Part shown: piece by piece, positions 1 through 6,952 of the stretch
Position numbering within the stretch: the first letter of the stretch is position 1
Layout: the number at the start of each line of letters is the position of its first letter
Assembly (NCBI GenBank): GCA_024699205.1
Contig: JAILQA010000434.1
Coordinates: forward strand, 1 to 7,614
Origin: Treponema sp.
GTDB taxonomy: Bacteria > Spirochaetota > Spirochaetia > Treponematales > Treponemataceae
Reading direction: 5' to 3'
DNA length: 7,614 bases
The notes under the pieces: model-generated
What the model was told of the DNA's origin: nothing
Databases searched by the model: none
Seen by the model: only the letters and a program-made list of their open reading frames with translations
Position numbers and translations under genes: made by a program

Positions 1-1
1 T

Positions 2-622
2 GAAGTGGACGGTGCCAAGCATGTAAACATTACAGGCGGTTACATTCCCGAAAGACGTGAGGTTGATTATTATCTTGATGTTGCAGAAGCAATTAAAGAA
101 AGCCTGGGAGTAGAAAAATTCAATGGAACAGCCGTAATCGGGGCTCCAAAAGATTTTGAAACAATCGACAAATATGCCGAAGCAGGATTCCGCACAATCG
201 GAACAAATCTTGAAGTCTGGGATGAAGGCTATTTTAAGGTAATCTGTCCCGGAAAAGTAAGCGAATGTGGAACCCGTGACCACTGGCTTGAAACTCTTGA
301 TTATGAAGTTTCAAAATTTGGACGCGGACGTGTACGCTGTGGTTTTGTTGCAGGAATTGAGCCAAAAGAAAGAACGCTGGAAGGTGTTGAATATCTTGCA
401 AAACGTGGAATTGTCAGCCTGACTGGAGCATGGAATCCAAATCCGGGTTCAGCTCTTGAAGGCCACAGAACACCAAAACCGGAATGGCACTTTGACATGG
501 CAGTCAAAACCCACAGAATCCTTGCAAACAACGGAATTACCTTTGACTTATATGCAGATGCAGCTCCAAGCGCAAGCTTCCTGGTTCACGATATTTTCAG
601 AATCGAAGAAGGATTAATATAA
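2..622 (+). CDS. Radical SAM protein, C-terminal half (5' truncated by window edge)
   Basis: The reading frame is open to the left edge, so this is the last ~206 residues of a longer protein. The apparent GTG start at base 5 lies inside the gene. Seen: the fragment aligns without large gaps to residues ~196-395 of the minus-strand radical SAM protein at 5723-6949, with about half the residues identical by eye. Shared blocks are GG(Y/F)xPERRE, FNGTAVIGAP, EAG(F/Y)RT, EVW, ICPGK, GRVR, FVAG, GHR(T/S)P and EWH(F/W)D. The GG block near the start probably corresponds to the glycine-rich SAM-binding strand of radical SAM barrels (family knowledge). The cysteines that would bind the [4Fe-4S] cluster lie upstream of the window, so the radical SAM call rests on the paralogue. 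Its stop is one base before the MATE gene, implying co-transcription. The reaction is unknown. Confidence 0.8.
   Translation, partial: EVDGAKHVNITGGYIPERREVDYYLDVAEAIKESLGVEKFNGTAVIGAPKDFETIDKYAEAGFRTIGTNLEVWDEGYFKVICPGKVSECGTRDHWLETLDYEVSKFGRGRVRCGFVAGIEPKERTLEGVEYLAKRGIVSLTGAWNPNPGSALEGHRTPKPEWHFDMAVKTHRILANNGITFDLYADAAPSASFLVHDIFRIEEGLI
605..613 (+). promoter_or_regulatory. Ribosome binding site for the MATE gene
   Basis: A purine run containing AGAAGGA lies in the last codons of the radical SAM gene, 10 bases before the ATG at 624. It supports that start over the in-frame ATG at 684, which has no comparable site. Confidence 0.6.
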
Positions 623-623
623 A

Positions 624-2021
624 ATGTCAGAATTAAAAAAGTTTAAAACTGACAGGTCATTAAAAAAAAGTTCAACATTAGACATGACAGAAGGGAATAT
701 ACTCAAGCTGATTTTAGTTTATTCCCTTCCCCTGCTGCTGGGAAACCTTTTCCAAAACCTTTACAACACGGTAGACAGCCTGGTTGTCGGTAATTTTATT
801 GGAAAAAACTCTCTTGCAGCAATCGGTTCTACAGCATCCTTAATTCACCTGCTGGTAGGATTTTTTAACGGATTTTCTACAGGCGGAACAATCGTTGTTT
901 CCCAATTTTTTGGAGCAAAAGATGATGCTGGAGTTCAGAAGACCGTGCACACAATGGTTGCCGCAACCTTAATTGTGGGCATTATTCTTGCAGGGGCGGG
1001 CATACTCCTGAGCCCGTTCCTGCTTAGAATGATGCGGGTTCCACCCGAAGTAACCAAGGAAGCTCTGACCTATCTGGCAATTTATTTTTCGGGAATCATT
1101 TTTCTGATTTTTTACAATATGGCCAGCGGTATTTTACGTGCCGTCGGAGATTCCAAAAATCCCCTGATATATCTGATTATTTCTTCATTATTGAATATCG
1201 CCCTTGATGTAATTTTCATTGTGGTATTTAAAATGGGAATTGGTGGAGCCGCTGTTGCAACGGTAATCAGTCAGGCTCTTTCCTCAATTTTAATTTTAAT
1301 CCGCCTTATAAGCTCCAGAGAATGTTACAGGCTGGAATGGAAAAGAATTAAAATTGATTTTTACATTTTAAAACAGATTATCCGCTACGGTTTTCCGGGT
1401 GCCCTACAGATGACAATTTTTTCCTTTTCCAATATGTTTGCCCAGCGGTACATTAACATTTTTGGTGCCGATGTAATTGCCGGACAGGCCGCCTTCCAGA
1501 AAATAGATTCACTTGCCCTGCTCCCCCTTATTTCCCTGGGTGTAGGAATAACAACCTATGCAAGCCAGAATTACGGAGCCGGAAAAATCAGCCGGGTAAG
1601 AATAGGAAACGAAATTGCAATGTGGCTTTCTGTCTTAATAACAGTGGTGATTGGAGTTACTCTTGCAATTTTTGCCCCGCAGCTTTGCCGTCTTTTTAAT
1701 AATGATGAAAACGTTATCCGCTATGGCTCATTTTTTGTCCGCACTGCAAGCTGTGTTTGTATGATTCGAAGTATAAATGAAGTCTACACAGGTACACTGA
1801 ATGGAGTTGGAAATCCAAAAGCACCGGTAATCATTAAGCTTGGCGGCTTTGTAGTTTTCCGTCAGCTCTGGCTTTTTGTCGTCACAAGATTTTCTGATTC
1901 TTTCTTTTTAGTCGGTATTTCTTTTGCCGTAGGCTGGGCAGTCGGTAATATTGTGATTGCCTTCTATTATTACTGGTATATGAACAAACGTTTTGGAAAA
2001 TTAAAGAAAATCAGTGATTAA
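624..2021 (+). CDS. MATE-family multidrug/metabolite efflux transporter
   Basis: A 465-residue inner-membrane protein, a normal length for the MATE family, whose members export cationic drugs, toxins or metabolites in exchange for Na+ or H+. Seen: after a charged, Lys-rich N-terminus the protein is mostly hydrophobic segments, consistent with 12 membrane helices in two homologous halves. The family signature is clear in helix 1 and the first loop: MTEGNILKLI, then SLPLLLGNLFQ, LYNTVDSLVVG and a LAAIG block (residues ~21-68). The second half repeats the pattern (YGFPGALQM near residue 253, then AGQAAFQKIDSL and ASQNYGAG). It resembles the MepA/DinF-like branch of bacterial MATE proteins, but substrate cannot be told from sequence. 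The gene starts one base after the stop of the radical SAM gene, so translation is probably coupled. Export of a product or toxic intermediate of that enzyme is a possible role, by inference only. Confidence 0.93.
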   Translation: MSELKKFKTDRSLKKSSTLDMTEGNILKLILVYSLPLLLGNLFQNLYNTVDSLVVGNFIGKNSLAAIGSTASLIHLLVGFFNGFSTGGTIVVSQFFGAKDDAGVQKTVHTMVAATLIVGIILAGAGILLSPFLLRMMRVPPEVTKEALTYLAIYFSGIIFLIFYNMASGILRAVGDSKNPLIYLIISSLLNIALDVIFIVVFKMGIGGAAVATVISQALSSILILIRLISSRECYRLEWKRIKIDFYILKQIIRYGFPGALQMTIFSFSNMFAQRYINIFGADVIAGQAAFQKIDSLALLPLISLGVGITTYASQNYGAGKISRVRIGNEIAMWLSVLITVVIGVTLAIFAPQLCRLFNNDENVIRYGSFFVRTASCVCMIRSINEVYTGTLNGVGNPKAPVIIKLGGFVVFRQLWLFVVTRFSDSFFLVGISFAVGWAVGNIVIAFYYYWYMNKRFGKLKKISD

Positions 2022-2033
2022 AATCAGTGATTA
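2008..2033 (+). repeat. Perfect 13-bp tandem duplication at the MATE stop codon
   Basis: The 13-mer AAATCAGTGATTA occurs at 2008-2020 and again immediately at 2021-2033. The first copy carries the last sense codons and most of the TAA stop; the second is noncoding and also reads into TAA. It looks like a simple replication-slippage duplication, with no sign of function. Confidence 0.85.
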
Positions 2034-2045
2034 AGCAAAACAAGT

Positions 2046-2110
2046 AAAAAAAGGGTGATTGAATCATTCAATGCAGGAATTGCACACGAATAATTCAATC
2101 ACCCTTTATT
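2046..2110. terminator. Long bidirectional intrinsic terminator between convergent operons
   Basis: Bases 2050-2064 and 2093-2107 form a perfect 15-bp stem with GGGTGATT at its core. The stem can be extended inside by four pairs (2066-2069 with 2088-2091) and capped by a TGCA/TGCA pairing (2072-2075 with 2081-2084) around a five-base loop. On the minus strand the stem is followed by a run of seven U (complement of 2046-2052), a classical intrinsic terminator for the nitrogenase-like operon, whose last stop codon is at 2126. On the plus strand the tract after the stem (TTTATT, then further T-rich sequence) is weaker but adequate for the MATE transcript. The whole 104-base gap between the two stops holds only this hairpin and the short tandem repeat. 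Confidence 0.88.
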
Positions 2111-2125
2111 CATTCCATTTTATTA

Positions 2126-3415
2126 TTAAAGAACAGCTCTGACAAAATCCTCGGCAAACTGGATAGCACCAATTATACCTGCATGAGATTTATTCAGAAT
2201 CAGATTTTTGTAGGAAGGATAAGAAACTACAAGATTTGGAACAGCTTTTTTTGATGCAATCTTATTTTCAAGAGAAGAGCCTAAAATCAAGCTGCTTTCG
2301 GTAAACGAAAGAATCTTTTCAATTTCACTCTGATCCTGGGCAATGAAGATTTTTTCAGCCAGGTCTTTAAGGCTTTCAGTTTTTGCAGATTCCGGGTTAT
2401 CATCATTTGGAAGAAAATCTGTAATAATAACCGTATTAATTTTGGAATTAAAATACTTTTTCAGGAATCGGGCATATTTTTTTGCTACAGCTTCATCAGC
2501 AACAATATCAACTTCCTTATTCAGATGATTCTGATAAAAAACTTCTTTAAGTGAAGAAAAATAATAATCAAGACGGGCGGCTTCTTTTGCAAGAAAATCC
2601 TGAGCAGGCGCAAAATCAAGTCCAAGCTTTTCACTTACAAGCTTTATAAAATCCGCACTTTCATCAAATCCAAAAGGAAGAGCATCAAAAGTTAATGTTG
2701 GAATTGAATAAAGTTCCTCAAGCTTATCTGCCGGAGCCTGTCCCCACCTTGAAAAAACAATATTCAGACTTGCATTTTTGGCATTCACAAGCTGTTCAGA
2801 ACCGCCTTCGTAAGCAAAAAACTGATTTACCTTTATTCCGGCAGCAGAAAGGATGCGGGTAATTTCTTCCAAATCACCCTTGTAATACAAATCCTTTTGG
2901 GGGAGAATGCCAAAAATATTTACAAGATTCTTTTCTTTATTTACTTCTGATTTATCTACTTTAGAAAGATTTTGAAAAACTTCTGTAAGAATCTGCGAAT
3001 ATCCGTAATGAACATCACCATGAAAGCCTGCAGAGAGACCGTCAATCACTTTTTCACCCTGCTCTTGACTTTCGCGGACCATGGCATCAACATCATCTCC
3101 AACCATAGCAGAAGGACAGCTGTTTAAAACAACATATAATTTTCCATCGATGACCTTAATGGTATTTTTAATCTGCTCGCGCAGGCGGGAAGCACCACCA
3201 AAAATAATGTGACGTTCCTGCATATCGGTTCCAGGAAGCTCCTCTGTAGAAATAAAGCTTTTTCCAAAGCCTGAAGCCTTGTTTGCCAGAAAGTTCTGAT
3301 AGGCACAGCCCGAGGTTGAATGAATCACTGGAATTACACCTTTTATTTCCTGAAGAGTCTGCAAAGAGCCCTGTAAAGCACAACCGTTTCGCGGTGTTTT
3401 TAATATATTCTGCAT
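2126..3415 (-). CDS. NifK-like subunit of a nitrogenase-like reductase
   Basis: A 429-residue protein of the nitrogenase component 1 superfamily, probably the beta-type partner of the catalytic heterotetramer. Seen: it contains exactly three Cys, each in a nitrogenase P-cluster context: Cys12 in NGCALQG, Cys37 in STSGC and Cys100 in NSCPSAMVGDD. Between them lies the superfamily block ERHIIFGGASRL. The middle domain has a YEGG and an LPFGFDESADF block, typical of NifK/NifE-like folds. The C-terminal domain ends with LGSSLENKIA, a VSYPSY block and GIIGAIQFAEDF, the usual closing region. It is shorter than true NifK (over 500 residues), mainly because the N-terminal extension is missing. Its ATG shares one base with the stop of the NifD-like gene (TAATG), so the subunits are probably made stoichiometrically. 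Three Cys here and one in the partner suggest a single bridging [4Fe-4S] cluster rather than an 8Fe P-cluster (inference). Substrate unknown. Confidence 0.88.
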   Translation of the reverse strand: MQNILKTPRNGCALQGSLQTLQEIKGVIPVIHSTSGCAYQNFLANKASGFGKSFISTEELPGTDMQERHIIFGGASRLREQIKNTIKVIDGKLYVVLNSCPSAMVGDDVDAMVRESQEQGEKVIDGLSAGFHGDVHYGYSQILTEVFQNLSKVDKSEVNKEKNLVNIFGILPQKDLYYKGDLEEITRILSAAGIKVNQFFAYEGGSEQLVNAKNASLNIVFSRWGQAPADKLEELYSIPTLTFDALPFGFDESADFIKLVSEKLGLDFAPAQDFLAKEAARLDYYFSSLKEVFYQNHLNKEVDIVADEAVAKKYARFLKKYFNSKINTVIITDFLPNDDNPESAKTESLKDLAEKIFIAQDQSEIEKILSFTESSLILGSSLENKIASKKAVPNLVVSYPSYKNLILNKSHAGIIGAIQFAEDFVRAVL

Positions 3416-4806
3416 TATTTTGTCTCCTGTTTAACGTACCAGCCGCCAGACTTTCTGAGCCAGTTGGTCAGATACAGACTTGACAGCGAGTTCGAAAAAA
3501 TGCCAGCATTTATGATTGCTTTTACAATCTCAAAAACGCCCTCATAGCCAAAAAAAACAAGATTCTGCAAAGAAACAGGAATAACTCCCAAATCAGCCGC
3601 AAAGGAAACATTTCCGCTCTGGCTGATATAATAATCAGGTTTTATTTTGGCAAGTACATTTGCTTTTTCAAAATACTGACCGCTTCCAACAATTACCGGC
3701 ACAAGCGGTGAAATTGAATCAATGCGCTTAAAAAAGCTGCGGTTGTTCAAATCAACAGTTTTTACAGAAAAACCGGCAATTTCAGCGCCAAGTCTGCCTG
3801 TTAAAGTTGCAAGGCGTGGCAAATCACTAAGGCTTGCATCAAGAAAAACTTTTTTTCCGCTCAGAACCTGCTCTGTAACAACTTTTTGGATTTTCTTTTC
3901 ATTTTCTATTATCAGCTTTTCTGCTTCATTTTCTTTTCCAAAAACTTCTGCAACCTGGCGCAAAAATGAAGTTGTTCCCCTCAATCCGATTGGAGATTCT
4001 GTCTTAATATATTTTACTCCAAAGTTTTCTTCCAGCTCCTGGGCAAGGAAAGAACCTTCATCCTCGGAAAGTACAACACTTGCCTTTGCAGTTCCTGCAT
4101 TTTTAATTCCTTCAAAAGAAGAAAATCTCGGCAGCAAATTGTATTCTATATCAAGTTTATCCAAAAGCGAAGTAATGCCGCTTATACTTTTTTTTGATTC
4201 TGAAAAAGTTATGATGTTGAGGAAATCAGATTTTTCATCATCATCAGGTCTTTCAATAACATTGCGCAAAATACTGTGAGCAACAATATCAAGACCTGTA
4301 TAGGAAGATTTTGTCTTAAATCCATCTGTATATATATAGACAATTTTAATATTAAACTCGTCTTCCAGCTCATAAATTACGGAATTGACATCATCATTAT
4401 TGATTGCCACAACCGGCGTACCAATAATGAATACAACCTTAGGATTTACTTCTTCAACAATTTTTGAAATTGCCTTGTGAAGCTTTGCATCGCTGCCTAA
4501 AATCGTGTCCTTTTCCTGAAGATTTGTAGAATATACTGTTGAATCTCCTTCAGAATTAAAATAAAGATTTGAAGCGGCACATCCGGCAACTCCATGAACA
4601 ATTACCACGGCATGCTTTATTGAAGCCAGCGAACCAATTGCACTTGTAATTTCATCTTCATTAATCTGAGAGAAGGTTCTTATTTTCTGTTTGATTTCAT
4701 TTCCGCTGCTTTCATTTTTCAGCTGTTCAAAGGTTCCGTTAAAATGGCTGATTGTACTCAGTCTTTTTTCACGGGTTATCATTTTTCTTTCTGTATAATA
4801 GCTCAT
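3415..4806 (-). CDS. NifD-like subunit of a nitrogenase-like reductase, cofactor ligands absent
   Basis: A 463-residue protein of the nitrogenase component 1 superfamily, alpha-type by position (second in an H-D-K order) and by its C-terminal GYEG block at 420-423, which matches GYDG of NifD. Seen: only one Cys in the whole protein, Cys76 in VHGVAGC, equivalent to the second P-cluster Cys of NifD. By spacing from it, the first P-cluster position is acidic (Asp51 in NEDE). The third is Thr130 in IIGTP, where NifD has ECP. The FeMo-cofactor Cys region aligns as VVHC in NifD against VVLS here, giving Ser247. There is no His after residue 177, so the homocitrate-side His ligand is gone too. The subunit therefore cannot bind a FeMo-type cofactor in the known way. 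The C-terminus ends in a Trp-rich tail (NWLRKSGGWYVK). Its start has a GGAGT site 4 bases upstream and follows the NifH-like stop by 18 bases. It is not NifD proper; substrate unknown. Confidence 0.86.
   Translation of the reverse strand: MSYYTERKMITREKRLSTISHFNGTFEQLKNESSGNEIKQKIRTFSQINEDEITSAIGSLASIKHAVVIVHGVAGCAASNLYFNSEGDSTVYSTNLQEKDTILGSDAKLHKAISKIVEEVNPKVVFIIGTPVVAINNDDVNSVIYELEDEFNIKIVYIYTDGFKTKSSYTGLDIVAHSILRNVIERPDDDEKSDFLNIITFSESKKSISGITSLLDKLDIEYNLLPRFSSFEGIKNAGTAKASVVLSEDEGSFLAQELEENFGVKYIKTESPIGLRGTTSFLRQVAEVFGKENEAEKLIIENEKKIQKVVTEQVLSGKKVFLDASLSDLPRLATLTGRLGAEIAGFSVKTVDLNNRSFFKRIDSISPLVPVIVGSGQYFEKANVLAKIKPDYYISQSGNVSFAADLGVIPVSLQNLVFFGYEGVFEIVKAIINAGIFSNSLSSLYLTNWLRKSGGWYVKQETK
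3423..3428 (-). promoter_or_regulatory. Ribosome binding site for the NifK-like gene
   Basis: AGGAGA (minus strand) lies 7 bases before the ATG at 3415, inside the end of the NifD-like gene. Together with the TAATG overlap it supports this start and translational coupling. Confidence 0.75.
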
Positions 4807-4810
4807 AGCA

Positions 4811-4815
4811 ACTCC
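4811..4815 (-). promoter_or_regulatory. Ribosome binding site for the NifD-like gene
   Basis: GGAGT (minus strand) lies 4 bases before the ATG at 4806, in the 18-base gap after the NifH-like stop. It favours this ATG over the in-frame ATG eight codons further in. Confidence 0.65.
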
Positions 4816-4824
4816 ATTCTGTAA

Positions 4825-5697
4825 TTAAAGGCCTTCTGCTTCTTTTACAACGCCGTCATTAAGATCATAGAGTTTGTCTCCCCATTCACGGGCCCAATCC
4901 CTTAATTCAGTAACGCCAAGTGGATTAGGAACAACTAAATCTTCATTTTCTGCAATGTGTTTTGCAAGCTTTCGGTAGAGGTCTGCCTGAGGAGATGTTG
5001 GATTTGCTTCTATTACAGTTTTTCCATAAAGCTCACTCTGCTGAACAACGATTGAACGCTCAATATAACCGGCAACAGAAGTTCCTGTGCGTTTTGTAAA
5101 ATCATCAATGATTTCGCGGGAATATCCTGCTGTAATGGAATTGGCAATTACACCGCCAAGCTTTGCTCCGCCAGTAGGTGCATATTTATTGATTGCCTTA
5201 AAAAGATTGTTTGCGGCATACACAGCCATAAAATCTGAAGATGATACAACATAAGCGCGGTCGGTAATTCCATCACGGATTGGAACGGCAAAGCCTCCGC
5301 AAACAACATCTCCAAGAACATCGTAAAGAACAAAGTCAGGCTTGAACTCTTCAAAAAGATGAAGTTCCTGCAAAAGTGAAACTGATGCGTTTATTCCGCG
5401 TCCGGCACATCCAACCCCCGGAACAGGTCCGCCTGACTCAATACAAAGAACGTTTTTAAATCCGCTTACAGAAATATCAGAAAGCTGAATCTTGTTTCCA
5501 CCCCGCAGGCTGTCTAAAACTGTAGGAAGATAATTATTTCCCCTCAGCGTATTTGTCGAATCGCTTTTCGGGTCGCAGCCAATCTGAATAACCTTGTAGC
5601 CTGCCTCCGCCAGTGCCGCACTGATGTTCGAAGTGGTTGTTGATTTTCCAATTCCACCCTTTCCGTAAATTGCTATGTGTTTTCCAATTTGTGCCAT
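4825..5697 (-). CDS. NifH-like ATP-dependent reductase (Fe protein)
   Basis: A 290-residue cytoplasmic NifH/BchL/BchX-family protein of normal length, expected to work as a homodimer with one [4Fe-4S] cluster, hydrolysing ATP to drive single electrons into the D/K-like partner. Seen: P-loop GKGGIGKST (residues 12-20), switch I CDPKSDST (41-48), cluster ligands Cys97 in GVGCAGRG and Cys133 in DVLGDVVCGGFA, and Arg100, the ADP-ribosylated Arg of some NifH proteins. The block TLRGNNYLPTVLD after switch I resembles the light-independent protochlorophyllide reductase L protein more than nitrogenase NifH. All catalytic residues are intact, so it should be functional. Start choice: the frame is open to an ATG at 5760, but the 21 extra residues are not family-like and overlap the upstream gene. 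The ATG at 5697 begins the usual MA...IAIYGKGG sequence and has a strong ribosome site. It lies in an operon with the D/K-like subunits downstream. It is not proof of nitrogen fixation. Confidence 0.93.
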   Translation of the reverse strand: MAQIGKHIAIYGKGGIGKSTTTSNISAALAEAGYKVIQIGCDPKSDSTNTLRGNNYLPTVLDSLRGGNKIQLSDISVSGFKNVLCIESGGPVPGVGCAGRGINASVSLLQELHLFEEFKPDFVLYDVLGDVVCGGFAVPIRDGITDRAYVVSSSDFMAVYAANNLFKAINKYAPTGGAKLGGVIANSITAGYSREIIDDFTKRTGTSVAGYIERSIVVQQSELYGKTVIEANPTSPQADLYRKLAKHIAENEDLVVPNPLGVTELRDWAREWGDKLYDLNDGVVKEAEGL

Positions 5698-5704
5698 TTT
5701 TTTT

Positions 5705-5710
5705 ACTCCT
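5705..5710 (-). promoter_or_regulatory. Ribosome binding site deciding the NifH-like start
   Basis: AGGAGT (minus strand) lies 7 bases before the ATG at 5697, in the 25-base gap after the radical SAM stop. It selects this start over the upstream in-frame ATG at 5760. Confidence 0.8.
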
Positions 5711-5722
5711 GAAAATGATTGC

Positions 5723-6949
5723 TTATTTTTTTGTTTTATCAACAAATAGCGGTGTGCCATTGTCTATATGGTTATTTATGCGGTATAAATCTGCAAACTG
5801 TCTCCAGTCTGGAATCAAATCATATACCTGTTCATAAGTAATTCCGTTTTTCTTTAAAATTTCATAATTTTTTATAATTAAATCCCAGTGCCATTCTTCT
5901 GTTGGGGAACGGTGACCTGCAAAATGAGAACCGATGGCAGGAACCCACTGTATAGTGAATGGAACTGCTCCTCTTGATGCAAAATATTCCAGACCTTCCA
6001 AAACCATTTCTTTAGGCTGCAGACCTGCAACAAACTGGGTTCTGACACGACCTTTTCCAAAAATTTGTACAGCTTCATCAACTGCTTCCAGATAATGTTT
6101 GAAGCCACCGTTTACTTCTGCTTTTCCCGGACAGATTGAATTGAACCAGCTTTCACCCCATACTTCAGGATGAATTGCTACTGTTCGATATCCTGCTTCT
6201 TTGTATCGTTCCAGAACACCTAAATCTTCCGGTGCCCCGATTACTGCGGTTCCATTAAAATCTTCCAGCCCTGTTTCGTTCTGAATTGCTTCTGCTACAT
6301 CAATGTAATATTCAAGTTCCCGTCTTTCCGGTACAAAACCGCCTGAAATATTAAAATGATCAAAGCCTTCGTCATAAGCTGCTTTTACGGCTTCTGCAAT
6401 ATCTTTAGGATATTTCCAGCTGTTTCCTTCACGTTCTGCAAAGCGTTTTTTGGTTGATGCTATGTTACAGAAGCGGCAGTCTTTTCCATTCATTGAAAGT
6501 ACACATTCATTGCTGTAACAGGTAAAAACACAACCTTCGCCATGTGCAAGACTGCCTGGAGCCTGACATATATCTTTCAGTTTTGTACCGCTGGAAGAAG
6601 TTTTTTCATACCAGTCTGGAATTTCTGAAAAGCTTGCTTTTGAAATTAAAAGGCCTTCCCTTTCAATATAGAAACCGTCAGATTCCTTTACCAGATGATA
6701 TGGTGAATGAAAATTTGTTGAAAAGCTTCTTGTCGGAAATCCATGTCCTATACGAATTTGGCGTGGAGCAAAGAATTTTGATGTATCATCTATGCTGCAA
6801 TCAAGCATGTGATGATTTTGTCTTAAATCCGGATTTTCCTTTAAGAATTCATCAAAAATATGTGGATCATAACTTAATCCTTCGACTTCCAGACCATTTG
6901 CAATTTTCAGCTCATTAAGGAGCTCTTCCCGAAGTTTTTCATCAGCCAT
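5723..6949 (-). CDS. Radical SAM protein associated with nitrogenase-like genes
   Basis: A 408-residue, probably cytoplasmic protein with a BioB-like central region, expected to carry a [4Fe-4S] cluster and cleave S-adenosylmethionine to start radical chemistry. Seen: a ~130-residue N-terminal extension of unknown fold, then a five-Cys segment (Cys140, 144, 149, 158, 161). The end of this segment, GKDCRFCNIAS, resembles the CxxC end of radical SAM motifs, but the canonical CX3CX2C is absent. The best candidate is Cys149-X8-Cys158-X2-Cys161, a long-spaced form like those of Elp3- or YhcC-type proteins. A GG block (ISGGFVPERR, 202-210) follows, then barrel-like alternating segments to about residue 390. 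Conserved with the paralogue at the left edge are ICPGK, GRVR, FVAG and GHRSP. It starts 3 bases after the stop of the substrate-binding protein gene, with only a weak GGGA site about 9 bases upstream. It may modify the substrate or mature the reductase (inference). It is not NifB-like in length or motif. Confidence 0.83.
   Translation of the reverse strand: MADEKLREELLNELKIANGLEVEGLSYDPHIFDEFLKENPDLRQNHHMLDCSIDDTSKFFAPRQIRIGHGFPTRSFSTNFHSPYHLVKESDGFYIEREGLLISKASFSEIPDWYEKTSSSGTKLKDICQAPGSLAHGEGCVFTCYSNECVLSMNGKDCRFCNIASTKKRFAEREGNSWKYPKDIAEAVKAAYDEGFDHFNISGGFVPERRELEYYIDVAEAIQNETGLEDFNGTAVIGAPEDLGVLERYKEAGYRTVAIHPEVWGESWFNSICPGKAEVNGGFKHYLEAVDEAVQIFGKGRVRTQFVAGLQPKEMVLEGLEYFASRGAVPFTIQWVPAIGSHFAGHRSPTEEWHWDLIIKNYEILKKNGITYEQVYDLIPDWRQFADLYRINNHIDNGTPLFVDKTKK
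6467..6532 (-). other. Five-cysteine [4Fe-4S] motif of the radical SAM protein
   Basis: This encodes residues 140-161 with the spacing C-X3-C-X4-C-X8-C-X2-C. The last three Cys are the probable cluster ligands. The first two may bind a second cluster or a metal; this is inference from spacing only. Confidence 0.6.
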
Positions 6950-6952
6950 AGT

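Noticed and set aside
2022..2125. Small RNA or CRISPR-like element in the convergent gap
   Set aside because: Only one inverted repeat and one short direct duplication are present; there are no repeated spacers or promoter-like sequence, and the terminator explanation suffices.
3722..4279. Plus-strand open frame of 185 codons
   Set aside because: It lies antisense inside the NifD-like gene; the translation is Ser/Phe/Leu-rich with no recognisable motif, as expected for a shadow frame.
2126..5697. True nitrogen-fixation nifHDK operon
   Set aside because: The D-like subunit lacks the cofactor Cys and His and two of the three P-cluster Cys, both subunits are short, and no nifB/E/N is present in the window.
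5698..5760. Upstream ATG at 5760 as the start of the NifH-like protein
   Set aside because: The extra 21 residues are not family-like, overlap the radical SAM gene in another frame, and the AGGAGT site sits just before the ATG at 5697.
6544..6918. Plus-strand open frame of 124 codons
   Set aside because: It is antisense to the conserved radical SAM gene and has no family features.
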